DNA of 64,000 nucleotides from Benincasa hispida (Eukaryota > Streptophyta > Magnoliopsida > Cucurbitales > Cucurbitaceae): contig NW_024065251.1 in NCBI RefSeq assembly GCF_009727055.1, positions 334,998 to 398,997 of the forward strand, written 5' to 3'. Positions within the stretch are counted from its first letter, which is position 1; each line of letters opens with the position of its first letter. Shown here piece after piece: positions 9,567-21,711 of the stretch. The notes beneath the pieces were generated by a model. The model had not been told where the DNA came from. It saw only the letters and a program-made list of their open reading frames with translations, and made no database searches. Position numbers and translations under genes: made by a program.

Positions 9567-12450
9567 TGTTGGGACTGGTGTCCTAAATCTCTTGTATTCT
9601 CGTAGTTTGTAAACATTGTACAAAACAAATTGTTATTAATAATAATTGTTATTTTATGAGCATACACATCAATCCAACAAACTAAGATATCCTAGTTATT
9701 TTATGTAATTTAAAACTGTATGTAAGGACATAACGAGTGATCATGTTTAAATGGTAACCTAAACGGTCTGTAGTATATGCATAAGGTTGGGTACTTATCC
9801 TGATGACACTATGCATACGACTCACTTGGTAGATGTTACAAGTGTTGTAAAGTACTAACAAATGATCTGATTCTGATCATTCATGTGGAGACATGTGAGC
9901 GGGGGTATATATATGAGTCACACCAGAGTGTATGTTTAGAGACTGGACCACGAAATGATTAGTCTCATTATATAACACCGTTAATAGTAGAGGCTTACGT
10001 TTCACCAAGATGACCATGGGTGACATGACCTGAATCCTGAGTGAGTTGTGAACTCCTGCCTATGAAGGCAGTCTTTTGATTTGTATGGGTGAGAATGGCC
10101 AGATGCCAACTCAATATACTTACCATTTGGGGATTCGTTTGATTGGGAAGCTGGGAACACAACTATACAAGAATGATTTACTCATTCCCTGATGTCGAGG
10201 TAAATAGATAAATTGCTCCCTTAAGAGCTGATTTTGGGGCTTGAACAATGTGGTCACACCCTCTCCTGGCTCGAGAGGGACTTGGTCATAGTTGGACTAT
10301 GACTTATTGTTAATTAGAGGGATCAATGGTACTTAAGAAGTTAGATATTGAAGGAAATCGAACATGAGGAATTCTATGAGCAGCGGAATGATTGTTCCAA
10401 ATTTCAATCGTATTTGAACAACAACAATTACAGTTAAGAAACGTAAACATACAGGATATGCACAATACGAAATTACAACATGCTTTACATAAGATCAAGG
10501 GATAGAATTATACATACCTTTGAAGATTCATCTTCAACACTCTTGATCACGAACGCTCGTTCAACCAACAAGACAATAATCACGAACGCTCAAACACTTC
10601 GATCGCCACACAGCACAATCACAACAACCACGAACACAATGATCTCCAAGACCACGAACACAACGAACGACCTCCAAAAATCTCGAACTATGTCGAGTTG
10701 AGTACGACACCACCACAATGCCTACCTTGGTATTCTCTGTGTGAGAATCTAGAAGTGTGGGCTTTGTGTGGACTTGGTTAGAGGACGAGACCGGAGGCAG
10801 AACAATCGTGTAAACAATTTAGCAAGTGGGAGATGACAAGGTCTATCGTATAGATGATGCCCAATCGTTTAACAAATGCTCTACGATCGTTTAGCAAAAG
10901 CTCCGCAATCGTTTAGCTAAAGGTCAGCTGAGTGAACTATCGTGTAGTGTCACTAAACGATCACTAGTCTCTCTTCAGCTATCGTTTAGTAAATCTCATT
11001 CACTTGACAGCCACCGTGAATCTTTCCGAGAATGGAAAATCTCAATCATCAACTACTAAATTTAGGAATTTTTTTTTCCTTTTATCTCAGGGTTACCATG
11101 AAACCACCAATAACCTCTCACTCAATTGGTTATTAGAGAAAAAAAGATAATTATCCAATAATAAATATTATTATAAATATATATGATAACCAACTTACCA
11201 TACTATATTTATAAACTATAGTTTTAATATTTCATCTCATGAAACATATAAACCACAACTCTTTTTCTATTTCATCGTACTTAATATAAATCTCATTTAC
11301 ATTAATCCTCCACTTGATGTATCTCATACATCACACCGATCATATCATATATAATCGAATTATCTATTGTCAATTTGAACATTTCAAATCAATACCAAGA
11401 ACTGATTCTCAACTTGAATCCATTGAGCTACCAAGGGAACCTTCTGGACATGTAGCTCGAAGCTCTAACAGTACGTGAATAACCGACTAAACTCTTTAGT
11501 CACGGGATCCACCATCTGTTAACTGCTAGGTACTCCACTGATCCCTCTAATGAGTACAGCTGGGCCAATAACCGTTATGCCCTTGTAGTTACATCTAACT
11601 TCTTAAGTACCACTGATCCCTCTAATAAACATAAGTCATAGGCCTACTATGACTGAGTCCTCTCTTCCAAAGAGAAGCTATGGCCACTATCTTCAAGCCC
11701 CGAAATCAGCCCTTAAGGGAGCAATCTATCTACTTACCCCTCAGGGGTAGGATTGAATTCCCTCTTGTGTAACTGAGTTTCCAGCTCCCAAATCAGACAA
11801 GTCCCCAAAAAGGTAGGTATGTTAAGTTGGCAATATGGCCACTCTCACCCATACTAATCAAAGGACTGCCCTCAAAGGCAGGAGTTCCTAAAACACTCAG
11901 GATTGAAATCATGTCACCTATGGTCGTTTAGGTGAGATATAAGTCTCCAGTATCAACGGCATTATATATAGAGACTAGTCATCTCGTGGTCCGGTCTTAT
12001 ACAAACTCTTTATATAGGACACCCCCGTTCGCATGTCTCCACATGAATGGTCAGGATCTACCATTTGTAGTAGTTCAAAACATTTGCTAACCTCTACAAA
12101 GCAGGCCGTATCCGTAATGTCACCAGGATTAGGTATCCCTCCTTAATCCTTATACTATAGACCTAATTAGGTTATCAATTAAGGCATGATCCACTTGTAT
12201 ATCTCATATACATGCTTAAGTTTACATACAATAACCATGGAGGTTTGTTTTTTGGATATGAGTAAATGCCAGATAAAATAACTCTTATTTTATTCATAAC
12301 AATTTGAATAAATTACAAACTATGAGACCCCGGGAGAATTAGGACACCAATCCCAACAGATGTAACTATAGGGGAAAAACGGTAATTTTGACCCAGCTGT
12401 ACTTATGAGTAATTTGTGAAGGGTCATCGCACTGTTGACTAGTTATATCC
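9567..12450 (+). repeat. LTR, family B, 3'-truncated and split by a nested LTR
   Basis: Begins TGTTGGGACTGGTGTCCTAA after the RNase H end. It is collinear with the LTR at 13931 up to GTTAGAT at 10348, is interrupted by 10349-12358, resumes at 12359 (GATGTAACTATAGGGG) and loses similarity at about 12450, where RT sequence begins. So only about the first 870 bp of the LTR remain. It acts as 3' LTR of the piece to its left and as the left LTR of the piece to its right. Confidence 0.8.
10349..12358 (-). mobile_element. Solo LTR, family D, nested in LTR B
   Basis: On the plus strand it runs TGAAGGAAAT... to ...AATCCCAACA, so read on the minus strand it starts TGTTGGGATTGGTGTCCTAA and ends CCTTCA, like the LTRs at 37145 and 50060. 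Flanking 5-mers are GATAT (10344-10348) and GATGT (12359-12363), a target duplication with one change, and the host LTR B is collinear across the join. Internally it holds several copies of an ATCGTTTAGC-like motif (about 10840-10995) and ACGAAC-rich sequence (10548-10670). About 2010 bp. Confidence 0.9.
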
Positions 12451-13930
12451 TATGAAGAAACTTTCTCTCTTGTTGCTATGATAAAATCTTTCTGGATTCT
12501 CTTGTCTATTGCAACATATTATGACTATGAGATATGACAAAAGGACATAAAAACTTCCTTTTGAAGAGATAATCTACATGACTCAATTAGAAGGACTCAT
12601 AGTACAAGGTCAAAGGCAAAGAATTTGCAAGCTCAATCGGTCCATCTATGGTTTGAAACAAGCATTTAGATCTTGGAACATGAGTTTTGACGTTGTGGTC
12701 AAAACCTATGGCTTTAATCAAAATGTTGATAAACCTTGTGATTACAAGAAGATCATTAACGGCTCAATAGCTTTCTTGGTGTTGTATGTGGATTATATCC
12801 TACTCATTTTGAATGATGTAGGTTTTTTTGACCAAAATTAAGGAATGGTTAGCTGTTTAGTTCCAAATGAAAGATTTGGGTGAAGCTTAGTATGTTCTAG
12901 GGATCCAAATTATAAGGGGTTGTAAGAACAAAACACTAGTTTTGTCTCGAGCATCGTATGTCAACAGAATTCTTGTCAAGTATTCGATGCAGAATTCCAA
13001 GAAAGGTTTACTACCTTTTAGGCATGGAATTGTTCTTTCTAAGGAACAGTGTCCTAAGACACTTCAAGAGGTTGAGGAGATGAGATGCATTCCTTATGCA
13101 TCTGTGGTAGGTAGTCTTATGTATGCCATGTTGTGTACTAAGCTTGATATCTGCCATGTCAGGATTGGTCAGTAGATATGGTCCAATCCAAGATTTGATC
13201 ATTGGACATTGATCAAAGCCATTCTCAAGTATCTTAGAAGAACAAGAAACTATATGCTTGTGTATGGTGTTAAGGATTTGATCCTTATAGGATACAATGA
13301 CTCTGGTTTTTAGACTGATAAGGATTCTAGGAAATCCACATCAGGATTAGTGTTCACTCTAAATGGAGGAACTATAGTATGATGGAGAATCAAACAAGGA
13401 TGTATTCTAGATTCCACAATGGAGGAAGAATATATAGCTGCTTGTAAACCTGCTAAGGAAGCTGTGTGGCTAAAAAATTTTCTGGTAGATTTGGAAGTTG
13501 TTTCAAACATGACTTTGCCCATCACCCTTTACTGTGATAACAGTGGTGCAGTGACAAACTCCAAGGAGCCTCGTGGTCACAAATGTGGAAAGCATATAGA
13601 GCGCAAGTATCATCTAATTAGGGAGATTGTGCAACGAGGAGATGTGATTATCACATATATTATCTTGGAGTACAACGTTGCTGATCCATTTATAAAGGCT
13701 CTTACAGCTAAAGATTTTTAGCGTCACCTGGAGAGCATGGGTCTACGAGATATGAGTCACTTAATCTAGGGCAAGTGGAGATGTTATTGGGTATATTTTA
13801 TGTCCTAGTTTATTGTATTGCATTTGATACTGTACATCCCATTTTTGGTACTTAATACTTTATACTCTACTTATTCATTGTATTGTATTTGATACGTTAC
13901 AAGCCACTCGTTTTAGGACGAGTGGGAGAT
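12451..13930 (+). pseudogene. pol: Copia reverse transcriptase-RNase H pseudogene
   Basis: 3' half of pol. It opens abruptly in the RT (YEETFSLVAMIKS at 12451), so gag, protease, integrase and the RT start are missing. Visible are [14 protein letters not shown] (12625), YVDYILLILND (12787; the second Asp of the YVDD catalytic pair is Tyr), LGEA before a stop at 12888, SLMYAMLCTKLDIC (13110), the SMEEEYIAACKPAKEAVW part of RNase H (13419-13480) and ERKYHLIREIVQRGDV (13598). TAG stops at 12858, 12888 and 13311 fall where relatives have Gln. A frameshift near 13165 and others break the frame. A purine tract (13920-13930) precedes the next LTR. Confidence 0.85.
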
Positions 13931-15208
13931 TGTTGGAGTTAATGTCGTAAATCGAGTGTTTCTTGTAGTTTGTAAAGACAAATTATATATCTAATAAAAT
14001 AAGAGGTATTTTATTAATGTTTAGACTACATTAAATCAATTCAATAAACTAAGATCCAAAGTTATTTTATGAAACTTAAACATGTATGTGGAGACATACA
14101 TGTGGATTACGTTTAAGTGATAACCTAAACGGTCTGTAATAGATGGATAAGGCTGGGTACCTTATCTTGGTGACACTCTGATTACGGCCTGCTTTATAAA
14201 TGTTACAATTGTTGTAAAGTGTTACAAATGATCTGATCCTGATCGCTCATGTGGAAACATGCGAGCAGAGATATTCTATACAAAGAGTTTGTATAACAAC
14301 GAACTGCGAAATGAGTAGTCTCTTTATATAAAACCATTGCTAAAATAGACTTACATTTCTCTCGAATGACCATAGGTGACTTGACCTTAATCCTGAATGA
14401 GTTGTAAACTCTTATTTATGAGGGCAATCCTTTGATTTGCATGGGTTAGGGTGGCCTTGTTAGCCGACTCAACAAGCCTACCATTTTGGAGACTTGTCCG
14501 AGTAGGGAGTTGGGAACACAACTACACATGATGAAATTCACTCCTTTCCTGACCTTAGGGAAAGTAGATAAATTGCTACCTTAATAGCTGATTTCAGGTC
14601 TTGAACATTGAGGCTTCAACCTCTCACTGGTCTGAGAGATGTTAGTTTATAATTGGACTATAAACTGTTTGTTCATTAGAGGGATCAATGGTACTTAAGG
14701 AGTTAGATGTAACTATAGGGGTAAAACGATATTTTGACCCAGCTATAGTTATGAGCAATTTGTGAAGGGTCGACCTGCTGTTGATTGGTTATATTCGTGG
14801 ACACAAAAATAAATCTATAATGCAAAGAGTGCAGCTATTGGTCTTTAGTGGAGTGATCGATAGTTAATGAAAATTGATTAATTTAATTAAAGAGTTTAAT
14901 TAATTAATTTTATATCATTGGAGCTTCTAATCTGTAGATCTATAAGGTTCCCTAGCTTACTAAAGGATATATAAGCAGAATGGTTTGAATTGTTCAAATC
15001 AATTGCATATTAATGAGATTAATATAATATGGTTAATTATAGACGTGATCTATAATTAAGTGAGAAAAATATTTGAATAAGATTCAAATATTAAATAGAT
15101 GTATACATATAAATATGTGATAATTATATGTTGATTAATTCTTTATTAAATATTATTTAATATAGTCATTTAATTGACTAATTAATGGTATATTAATTAA
15201 TTAATTAA

Positions 15209-15373
15209 TTAATTAATTTTTGAGAAGTAGAGATAAATAAACATGTGATGTTTATTAATTAATTAATTAATTATATATATTAAATTAGATNTTAATTAAT
15301 TTTTGAGAAGTAGAGATAAATAAACATGTGATGTTTATTAATTAATTAATTAATTATATATATTAAATTAGAT
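15209..15373. repeat. 82-bp perfect direct repeat flanking a single N
   Basis: 15209-15290 and 15292-15373 are identical, separated by one N at 15291. The unit holds TTAA-rich microsatellite sequence. It has the same form as the N at 2951 and is best read as unmerged overlapping contig ends. Confidence 0.9.
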
Positions 15374-15490
15374 TTAATATATATACGATTATTTAATTAT
15401 TGGACTAACTAATTAAATAAAAGTTATTAATTAAATTAGAACTAGAGTAGGAATAAGAATGACTAGGAGAAGGGGGTCACCACTCCTCTC

Positions 15491-15500
15491 TATAAATAGG
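15491..15500 (+). promoter_or_regulatory. TATA box in LTR B
   Basis: TATAAATAGG is followed about 35 bp later by the probable start of the R region. It matches the plant RNA polymerase II TATA consensus. Confidence 0.5.
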
Positions 15501-15909
15501 TCTTCATGGCCCATGTTTGTGACACAGATGAATTGAGAATTATGAATCCTAATTTCCTACTACTTTTCTCAAAATATTTCTTCTTTTTTTCTACTGCTTC
15601 TTGTTCTTCTTCTAAGTCTTGGAGACCACACATCCAATTCTTGGGATCCTAGAGAATAACAAGGTTCACTTACAGTGGTATCCCCTTGATCATTGAAGAG
15701 ATGTTCCGAAGAAGATGTGAGAAAATCGTGAAGAATTTGAAAATCTACAAAGGTAAAGTTTAGCTCTTCCCTCTTTTATTCTCTTAAATGCATGCTAATC
15801 TTGATTGTTTATTAATTATGTTATTATTTTTATATAGTATTTTTTATGTAAAATTGAAAACAAAATTGCAAGGCGATCACATGATTCCGCTTGGGATTTG
15901 ATCCCTTCA

Positions 15910-16310
15910 GCTAGAAATATGGTGAGAAAAATTTGACTTGATAAGGCTCAACCCAAAAGTACTCCAACATCCACTCATGCCAAAGTCAACCAAGACTCTG
16001 AAGTTGAACATGTTGATGAGAGTCTTTATAGAAGTATGATAGGGAGCTTGTTGTATCTAACAGCTAGTCATCCTAACATTGCTTTTGCCTTGGGTGTCTG
16101 TGCTTGGTGTTAAGCTAACCCAAGAACCAGCCATATGACCAGCATGAAGAGCATCCTAAAATATGTGCATAGTACGATTGACTATGGTCTTTTGTACACT
16201 TTTGATACAAATCCTGTTCTAGTGGGGTATTGCAATGCTAACTAGGCTGGGTGTACTGAAGATAGAAAAAGTACATCAAGTGGATGTTTTCAAACAGAGT
16301 TATTCGAGTC
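15910..16310 (+). pseudogene. pol: Sirevirus RNase H fragment
   Basis: Starts in frame at the LTR B end (ARNMVRKI) and includes STPTSTHAKVNQDSE, SLYRSMIGSLLYLTASHPN (about 16022-16078) and the blocks LVGYCNAN / AGCTEDRKSTSSGC (about 16220-16290). This wording is typical of the connection/RNase H part of Sireviruses, a Copia genus. TAG 16243-16245 replaces the Trp of the NAN-W-AG block. The C-terminal third of RNase H is missing before the envelope-like frame. Upstream pol was replaced by the LTR B element. Confidence 0.8.
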
Positions 16311-16384
16311 CTCCCCATTCTCCCAATTTAGTGAACTTGCATGTTAATTAAGGTAATGCCTTAGCTATACTCACTGAGAATCCC

Positions 16385-17129
16385 GTGCATGTTTTCGATC
16401 TTTTAGAAATTGTTGAAATTTGCCCTCTTGCTATCATGTCGTATGTTGGCTGTCGTGATTGTCCTCCTTCTGATGGTGTTAATGGTTATTTAAATGTGAA
16501 TTTGTTACCGTCTGTTTCTCTTGAGCATTATCTTGTGTCTTCCCCTTTGCATGTGTTGTCTGGGTCTTACATTGTTTCTGAGAATCCTGGTATGCCTTCT
16601 TCTGCTAGTATTAACTCATGTGTGAATATCTCTCCTGGTACTTATATTTCAAGTAAGGTTAAAGAAATTGTTGATCAAGATATTATTGGTGTTTCTTCTA
16701 CCATTGGTAGCTCTTCTGTTTTAATCTCCCAACCTGTTCATGATTCAAAAGTAAGTGCAAATGATGATATATTCCTACTGATGAAAATGTTGAGCATAAT
16801 GATCCCATCCCTGCTGACAATAGTACCATTCCTACTGTTGAAAATGTTGGTCGTTCCTCTGTCCCTAGAGAAATTGCTTCCCAAAACCCTAACATTGATG
16901 TTGGTCAACATGTGTTTGACAAAGAAATTTCTTCTGATTCTTCTGATGACCATGTTGTGCTTGCTAAACTGGGCAAGCGTAAAAAGAAGAAGATGATCAC
17001 ATTGTCATAGAATCCTGATCCCTCATCCAGAACTCGCTTGAGACTTCCTCCTTCTTCAGAGGAACCTTCTGATCATGTATATGGTGCTCACCCTCACTCA
17101 TTTTCAGATACAATGGATGTCACTATGGC
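16385..17129 (+). pseudogene. Sirevirus envelope-like ORF, first part
   Basis: Extra reading frame between RNase H and the 3' LTR, a position characteristic of some Sireviruses. Its product has been called envelope-like in the literature, and its function in plants is unknown. The open stretch 16385-16996 is Ser/Val/Pro-rich and acidic. The natural frame appears to shift near 16775, and a stop follows at 17008. The stretch 17020-17124 (SRTRLRLPPSSEEPSDH) belongs to the same frame. It is then cut by the solo LTR at 17130. I see no credible transmembrane segment in the natural frame; the hydrophobic tail of the 16385 frame after about 16775 is a frameshift product. The gene is dead. Confidence 0.65.
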
Positions 17130-18553
17130 TGATAACTGGTAGAAATACAAGTTATTAAAGCTCAAATTATTAAAAACAATGGGAGAAAGCGATGGTAAAA
17201 TAGGCAATATTATGATCGAATGCGATAAACTAAAAGAAAATTGCGATCGCTAATGCTCATCACATAAAAACAGTTAAAATTACATTATTCTATGCAGGTA
17301 CAATGTGATGGCGCATTTGAGTTTGCGATCCAAGTGCACAATGCAATGGCGCGTTTGAGTTTGCGATCCAAGGGTACCTCAAAGATGATCGCGTAAAAAC
17401 TTTACATAAAGGCGACAACATAATAAATCATGATGGGACGTAAAGCTGAAAAAGAACAATTCAGAAATACAGTTGAGACTGTTGAAAGACCATACCATTG
17501 CAAATACATTGAACTTCTGGTGACTATTAGACGGCGCAACAGGGTATGGAAATTAATGCTACCCAACCACGCAATCATTAGTGAGAAGAACTGCTTTGCC
17601 TAGAAGTCTATAAATACCTAATGCTACCAAACTAAAAGAGAGAGCGCGAGGAGGCAAGGCGAAGCCAAGGGAAGGGAATTATTGAGAGGAAATTAATTTT
17701 CGGAGAGGTCGAGAGACTGACAAAATTAACAAGAAGGAGAGACACCCAACCCTTCGAGAGCAAGATTCTACAATTCGAGAAAGAGTTAAAGTGATAAGAG
17801 CAGTGTAAAAAGCCAGAGAAGCAAGACATTGCTTACTTGGCTTGATACTTTTTACACCATTTATTGCTTTGTACTCAACACTTTGTTTGCAAAAATAGAA
17901 ACTTCATTTCAATTTATGACCAGTCTCTCCCCACCATGCATGAGTAACTAAATTTGTGAATGGGTTGAGAAGTATTTAGCTGGATGATTTAAGCTATGTA
18001 CTTTATGCGATCATCTTGTCTTATGTATACTTCATTCATCATTTGGAGTACTTGAGATAGTAGTCTAAAGATAGAATCTATGCTTGAGAGAGTCGGATTA
18101 GATCGCATAAGTAAAAGTGTAGACTTAGAAATAAGTTCTATCTACTACATTCCATACACATTGCATGCATCCTAGAAATAGGAAATATGGCATTATGCAT
18201 TGAGAATTGTAGTGCTTAATATTTGTGTATAGCATGATCGCATGACTTGTACAAAATCTTAAGAAATGCTAGCTAAATCTCTTCTCATCATTGCATACTT
18301 GTTACAACAACACCCTTTCATTGCTCCACATTTAATTCCATCACATTAGAAAATCTATGTTAAATCACCATCTACTTCTTTATCACCATCGCAATAGTCT
18401 CAGAGAGTTCGTCGCATATCTATTTAGTAATCCCTGCATTCGACCCTGTACTTACCAGGACTCTAAGAAAGCTTATACTTGGGCTTTGTTAGGAAAACTT
18501 GCATGATCATCGCATCCACACATCCTTACATCGCAGGATAAATCAACGCATCA
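17130..18553 (+). mobile_element. Solo Gypsy LTR nested in the envelope-like ORF
   Basis: Starts TGATAACTGG and ends AACGCATCA, flanked by perfect 5-bp target duplications ATGGC (17125-17129 and 18554-18558). The ends (TGATAAC...GCATCA) match those of the minus-strand Gypsy LTRs at 37598 and 41974, and the interior shares features such as a TTCGACCCTGTACTTACCAG-like stretch near 18440. TATAAATA at 17609-17616 is a probable promoter. 1424 bp, no internal region: the product of LTR-LTR recombination. Confidence 0.93.
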
Positions 18554-18673
18554 ATGGCCCTTAAAAGAGTGACTAATAGAACTGGTCATAGAAAGATTCC
18601 TCCAGATATTCCTTTGGTTCCCATTAATGGGGTTTCCTTCCACTGTGAAGAGAATGTTCGAAAATAGAAGTAT
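18554..18673 (+). pseudogene. Sirevirus envelope-like ORF, second part
   Basis: 120 bp between two nested LTRs. It reads MALKRVTNRTGHRKIPPDIP and continues in the same frame until the LTR at 18674. It is collinear with the envelope-like family between the parts at 16385 and 20562. TAG near 18665 interrupts it just before the insertion. Confidence 0.7.
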
Positions 18674-20561
18674 TGTTGGGAATGTTCTAAAACTCGCAAT
18701 TCGTAATCATGGAAACATATTCTATTTATCAATAAAAGTATTGTTGAAGCATTTATTAAATAAAAGTGTTATTGAAATTGCATTATGTAATAAAATTCTA
18801 ACAAACCAATCCGTGTCAATAGTATGAATACTATAACTTTATGTAGAGACATAAAAGAGATCAAGTTATAATACATAGCCAAAAAGGTCTATAAGTATAT
18901 GGATGAGATTGGGTACCTCATCTTGGGGACACTATGGATACGACCTACTTTGTATACTGATACAAACCACGTGATCCCGAAATCGTTCATGTGGAGATAT
19001 GTGAGTAGAGACATCCTATGCAAAAGAGTTTTGTATAAGACCGGACCATGAAATAGTCACTTTTTCTTTATAACAATCGTTTACTTTTAAAACTGACTAT
19101 TTCAATTCGATGACCTAGGGCAATTCGATCTTAATCCTGAGCTAACTATGAACTCCTTTTTATTCAAGATTATCCTTTGATCTGTATAGGTAAGAGTAGT
19201 TTCACAACACTGCTCAACAAGCTTCCCATTTTGGGATAAGACCGAATAGATAGTTAGGGACATAGTTTTGCAAGATGGAATTCACTTCTACCCGTTTTAG
19301 GGCTAGCAGATAGGTTGTTCCCTTAAGTACTGATTCCTGGTCTTGAACAAAAGGGCTCCACCTTCTCATAGCCGAGAGGGACATGATTTATTAGTTAAAC
19401 TATAAACCAATTATTCAATAGAGGATCGATGTGAGCTTAAGGAGCAAGATATATTTACAGGGGTAAAATGGTAATTATTAACCTAGCTGTAAATACGAAC
19501 GACTTGTGAAGGATTGACTTACTGATTATGGTTAAATCAAGTGGACAAAAATATATCTACAATGAGGAGAGTGCAAGCATTAAGCTATAGTGGTGTGTCT
19601 CGGTGATTAACAAATATTGATTAATTCAGGTTAAAGAGTTTAACTGATTAATCTCAAATAATTGAAGCTCATGATCTGTAGGGCCTTAAGGTCCCTCTAC
19701 TAGCTCGTAAAAGATTAAACCTTGGATTAGAAAATTGAGCAAATTTGAAGTTTTCAAATTTGGAATTAGGGTTTAAATTTGAAATGTTTAAATTCAATTT
19801 AGGGTTTGGATAATTATATTTGATATAATTAAACATTTAAATTTATGAAATTAAACGTAATTTGAAAGTTTAAAATATTTAAATATTGATCACATGAATA
19901 GGATTCATGTTTGAACTAGATGTTTCATTAATTTAATATTTAATATTAAATTATTAATTAATTAAATTTATTTAATAAATTATTTAAATTAAATCAAAAT
20001 TCAAATTTAGAAAAATCATTTTTTTAGAAAAATGAATTTTAGTTTAATTTAATTAAGTTAAATTAAATTAAATTTGAAAATTTAGTGAAAATATCTATCT
20101 TTTGAATAATTAAGTAGATTTTTCCACATTTTCACACCTATCCATTAAACTCAAATGGAGTTTGAAGTGTCAATATGCTGAGACATAGTGCTTGCATGGA
20201 TCGACTTAATAAAAGCTTCAAAATTTTGAGAATTGAGGATGATGCAAGTGGATTTTCACATAAATTTTTTAGACTCCTCAAACACTCTTACTCTCTATTT
20301 CAATTAAGCTCTATTGAGAGTTTCCACCACTCAATTCAAGGCTGAGATTAGTAGAGAAGCTCCTCTTGGTGGTCTACTAATGATTTGGAGATCAAATTTG
20401 TAAAGTTCAGCTAGGATCAAGAGTGATTCTACAAAGGTATAAACATATAAAACCCTCTTTTTATGAAAATTGTTTTAAGCATGCTTTTAAACTCAAATTA
20501 AGTGTAATTAGAGTACTTAATGATTTTGTTTGCTTCCACTTTATGTATGTTTTCTCTATCA
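18674..20561 (+). mobile_element. Solo LTR, family A-like, nested in the envelope-like ORF
   Basis: Starts TGTTGGGAATGTTCTAAAAC and ends TTTTCTCTATCA, with perfect 5-bp target duplications AGTAT (18669-18673 and 20562-20566). It is collinear with the LTR A copies (TTAATCCTGAGCTAACTATG near 19130; CTCGTAAAAG near 19705). The 3' half is very AT-rich. 1888 bp. Confidence 0.93.
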
Positions 20562-21460
20562 AGTATGTCATTTGAAGAAGAATTGCTGATGAACAGACTA
20601 TATCTAACAAGACTCAGTCCTGTATGGCTATCATGGAACTTATTAATCAAGCTGGTTTAATGAAGATGGTTACTCAGCTTTGGCCATTTTATCCTCAACT
20701 TATTCGTGAGTTCTTCATTGATTTTTCTAATTCTTTGTAGTTATGAATACAGAAAGGTGCATGTTAGAGGTATCTGCTTTACTATATCTCTTAAAGTTAT
20801 CAATTAATTTATTGGTCGTGATGATAGTCCCACTCTTGGTGCTTCATATCCTTCGACTGAAACCTTGGTGTCTGAGTTAACCGGAGGAACCTACACTTCT
20901 TGGCCTTGATCTGCTTAACTGTTTCTGCCACATCAAGTGTCAAATATTCTATTCTCCATAAAATCGGTATAGCAAATTGGTGTCCCTCCACACATGGTTC
21001 TGGGGTATCTTCTACTCTTGCCAGCTTGCTTTATCAAATTGGAACAGGTTCCCGATTTAATTTTAGTGTTTTTGTCTACAATCAAGTGTTGGGACATGTT
21101 GAATCCTTCGCTATCAAACTACCTATTTGCTTTCCACGTCTTCTGTGTGGTATAATGCTTACTCAGTGCCCCACCATTCTTACTTCATTCGATGCTCCTG
21201 GTCCTGCTGCCAAGTGTATCAACTTAAGCTACAAACTTTTTCAAATCTCCCATGTGCCTGATATTATGAATATTATTTATCCACCCAAGACCGTTGACAT
21301 ACATGTACTTGATGATCTTCGCGCCCCTGAAGGTGGTTTGTTGGTTCGCACTGATCTTGGAACTTATATTTTACAAGTGTTGACCTCTGAATCACGGACC
21401 TTGAGTAGCATCATCCGATCTCTTACTGATCGTCGGGCGTCGTGGATACTCTAGTTCAAT
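20562..21460 (+). pseudogene. Sirevirus envelope-like ORF, third (C-terminal) part
   Basis: Continues the frame after the second nested LTR. Degenerate pieces lie at 20575-20890 (WPFYPQLIREFFIDF near 20680; TETLVSELTGGTYTSW near 20858). Then comes the longest open stretch, 20900-21454 (184 codons), with SVKYSILHKIGIANWCPS, FVYNQVLGHVESF, LTSFDAPGPAAKCINLSYK and HVPDIMNIIYPP. This conserved C-terminal domain makes the identification fairly secure. Stops lie near 20740 and 20806 and before 20900. Whether the product ever acted at a membrane cannot be told from the sequence. Confidence 0.8.
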
Positions 21461-21545
21461 TGTTGAGTTTATCCTTGCCTCTAGATGAAGCTTCATCTAT
21501 TTCACATCATTCTTTATCTCCACATGTTTAATTTTCTTCTTATGG

Positions 21546-21710
21546 CAATCAAGGGGGAGTGGTGGTTGGCTTATGTGTTGATATATTGTTTTGTTGGTTT
21601 GGCTGTTGGTTTTGGTGTATGAGTTGGTTTATTTTTGTTGGTTGGTCTGCATTTTTTTTTGTCATTACATGATTGCCAATAAAGAAAATGATTTCTGCCA
21701 AAGGGGGAAC
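21546..21710 (+). other. Two polypurine tracts of the Sirevirus
   Basis: CAAGGGGGAGT at 21550-21560 and AAAGGGGGAA at 21700-21709, the second directly before the 3' LTR. More than one polypurine tract upstream of the 3' LTR is a known Sirevirus trait. The DNA between them is T/G-rich and non-coding. Confidence 0.65.
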
Positions 21711-21711
21711 T

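Larger units (their letters stand above)
13931..15909 (+). repeat. LTR, family B (3' LTR)
   Basis: TGTTGGAGTTAATGTCGTAA at the start, just after a purine tract, and GATCCCTTCA at the end. The right neighbour is Sirevirus RNase H sequence, starting GCTAGAAATATGG, so this element once sat inside a Sirevirus; no matching GCTAG is found at the left LTR. TATAAATAGG at 15491-15500 is a good TATA box. An 82-bp repeat around an N at 15291 inflates the length. Confidence 0.85.

Noticed and set aside
10480..10701. 73-codon Thr/Asn/Ser-rich frame
   Set aside because: It is low-complexity ACGAAC/ACAAC sequence within the solo LTR D.
16385..16996. A 203-residue membrane protein suggested by the hydrophobic tail of this frame
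   Set aside because: The hydrophobic tail arises after a frame change near 16775. The natural frame is polar, so the apparent membrane segments are artefacts.
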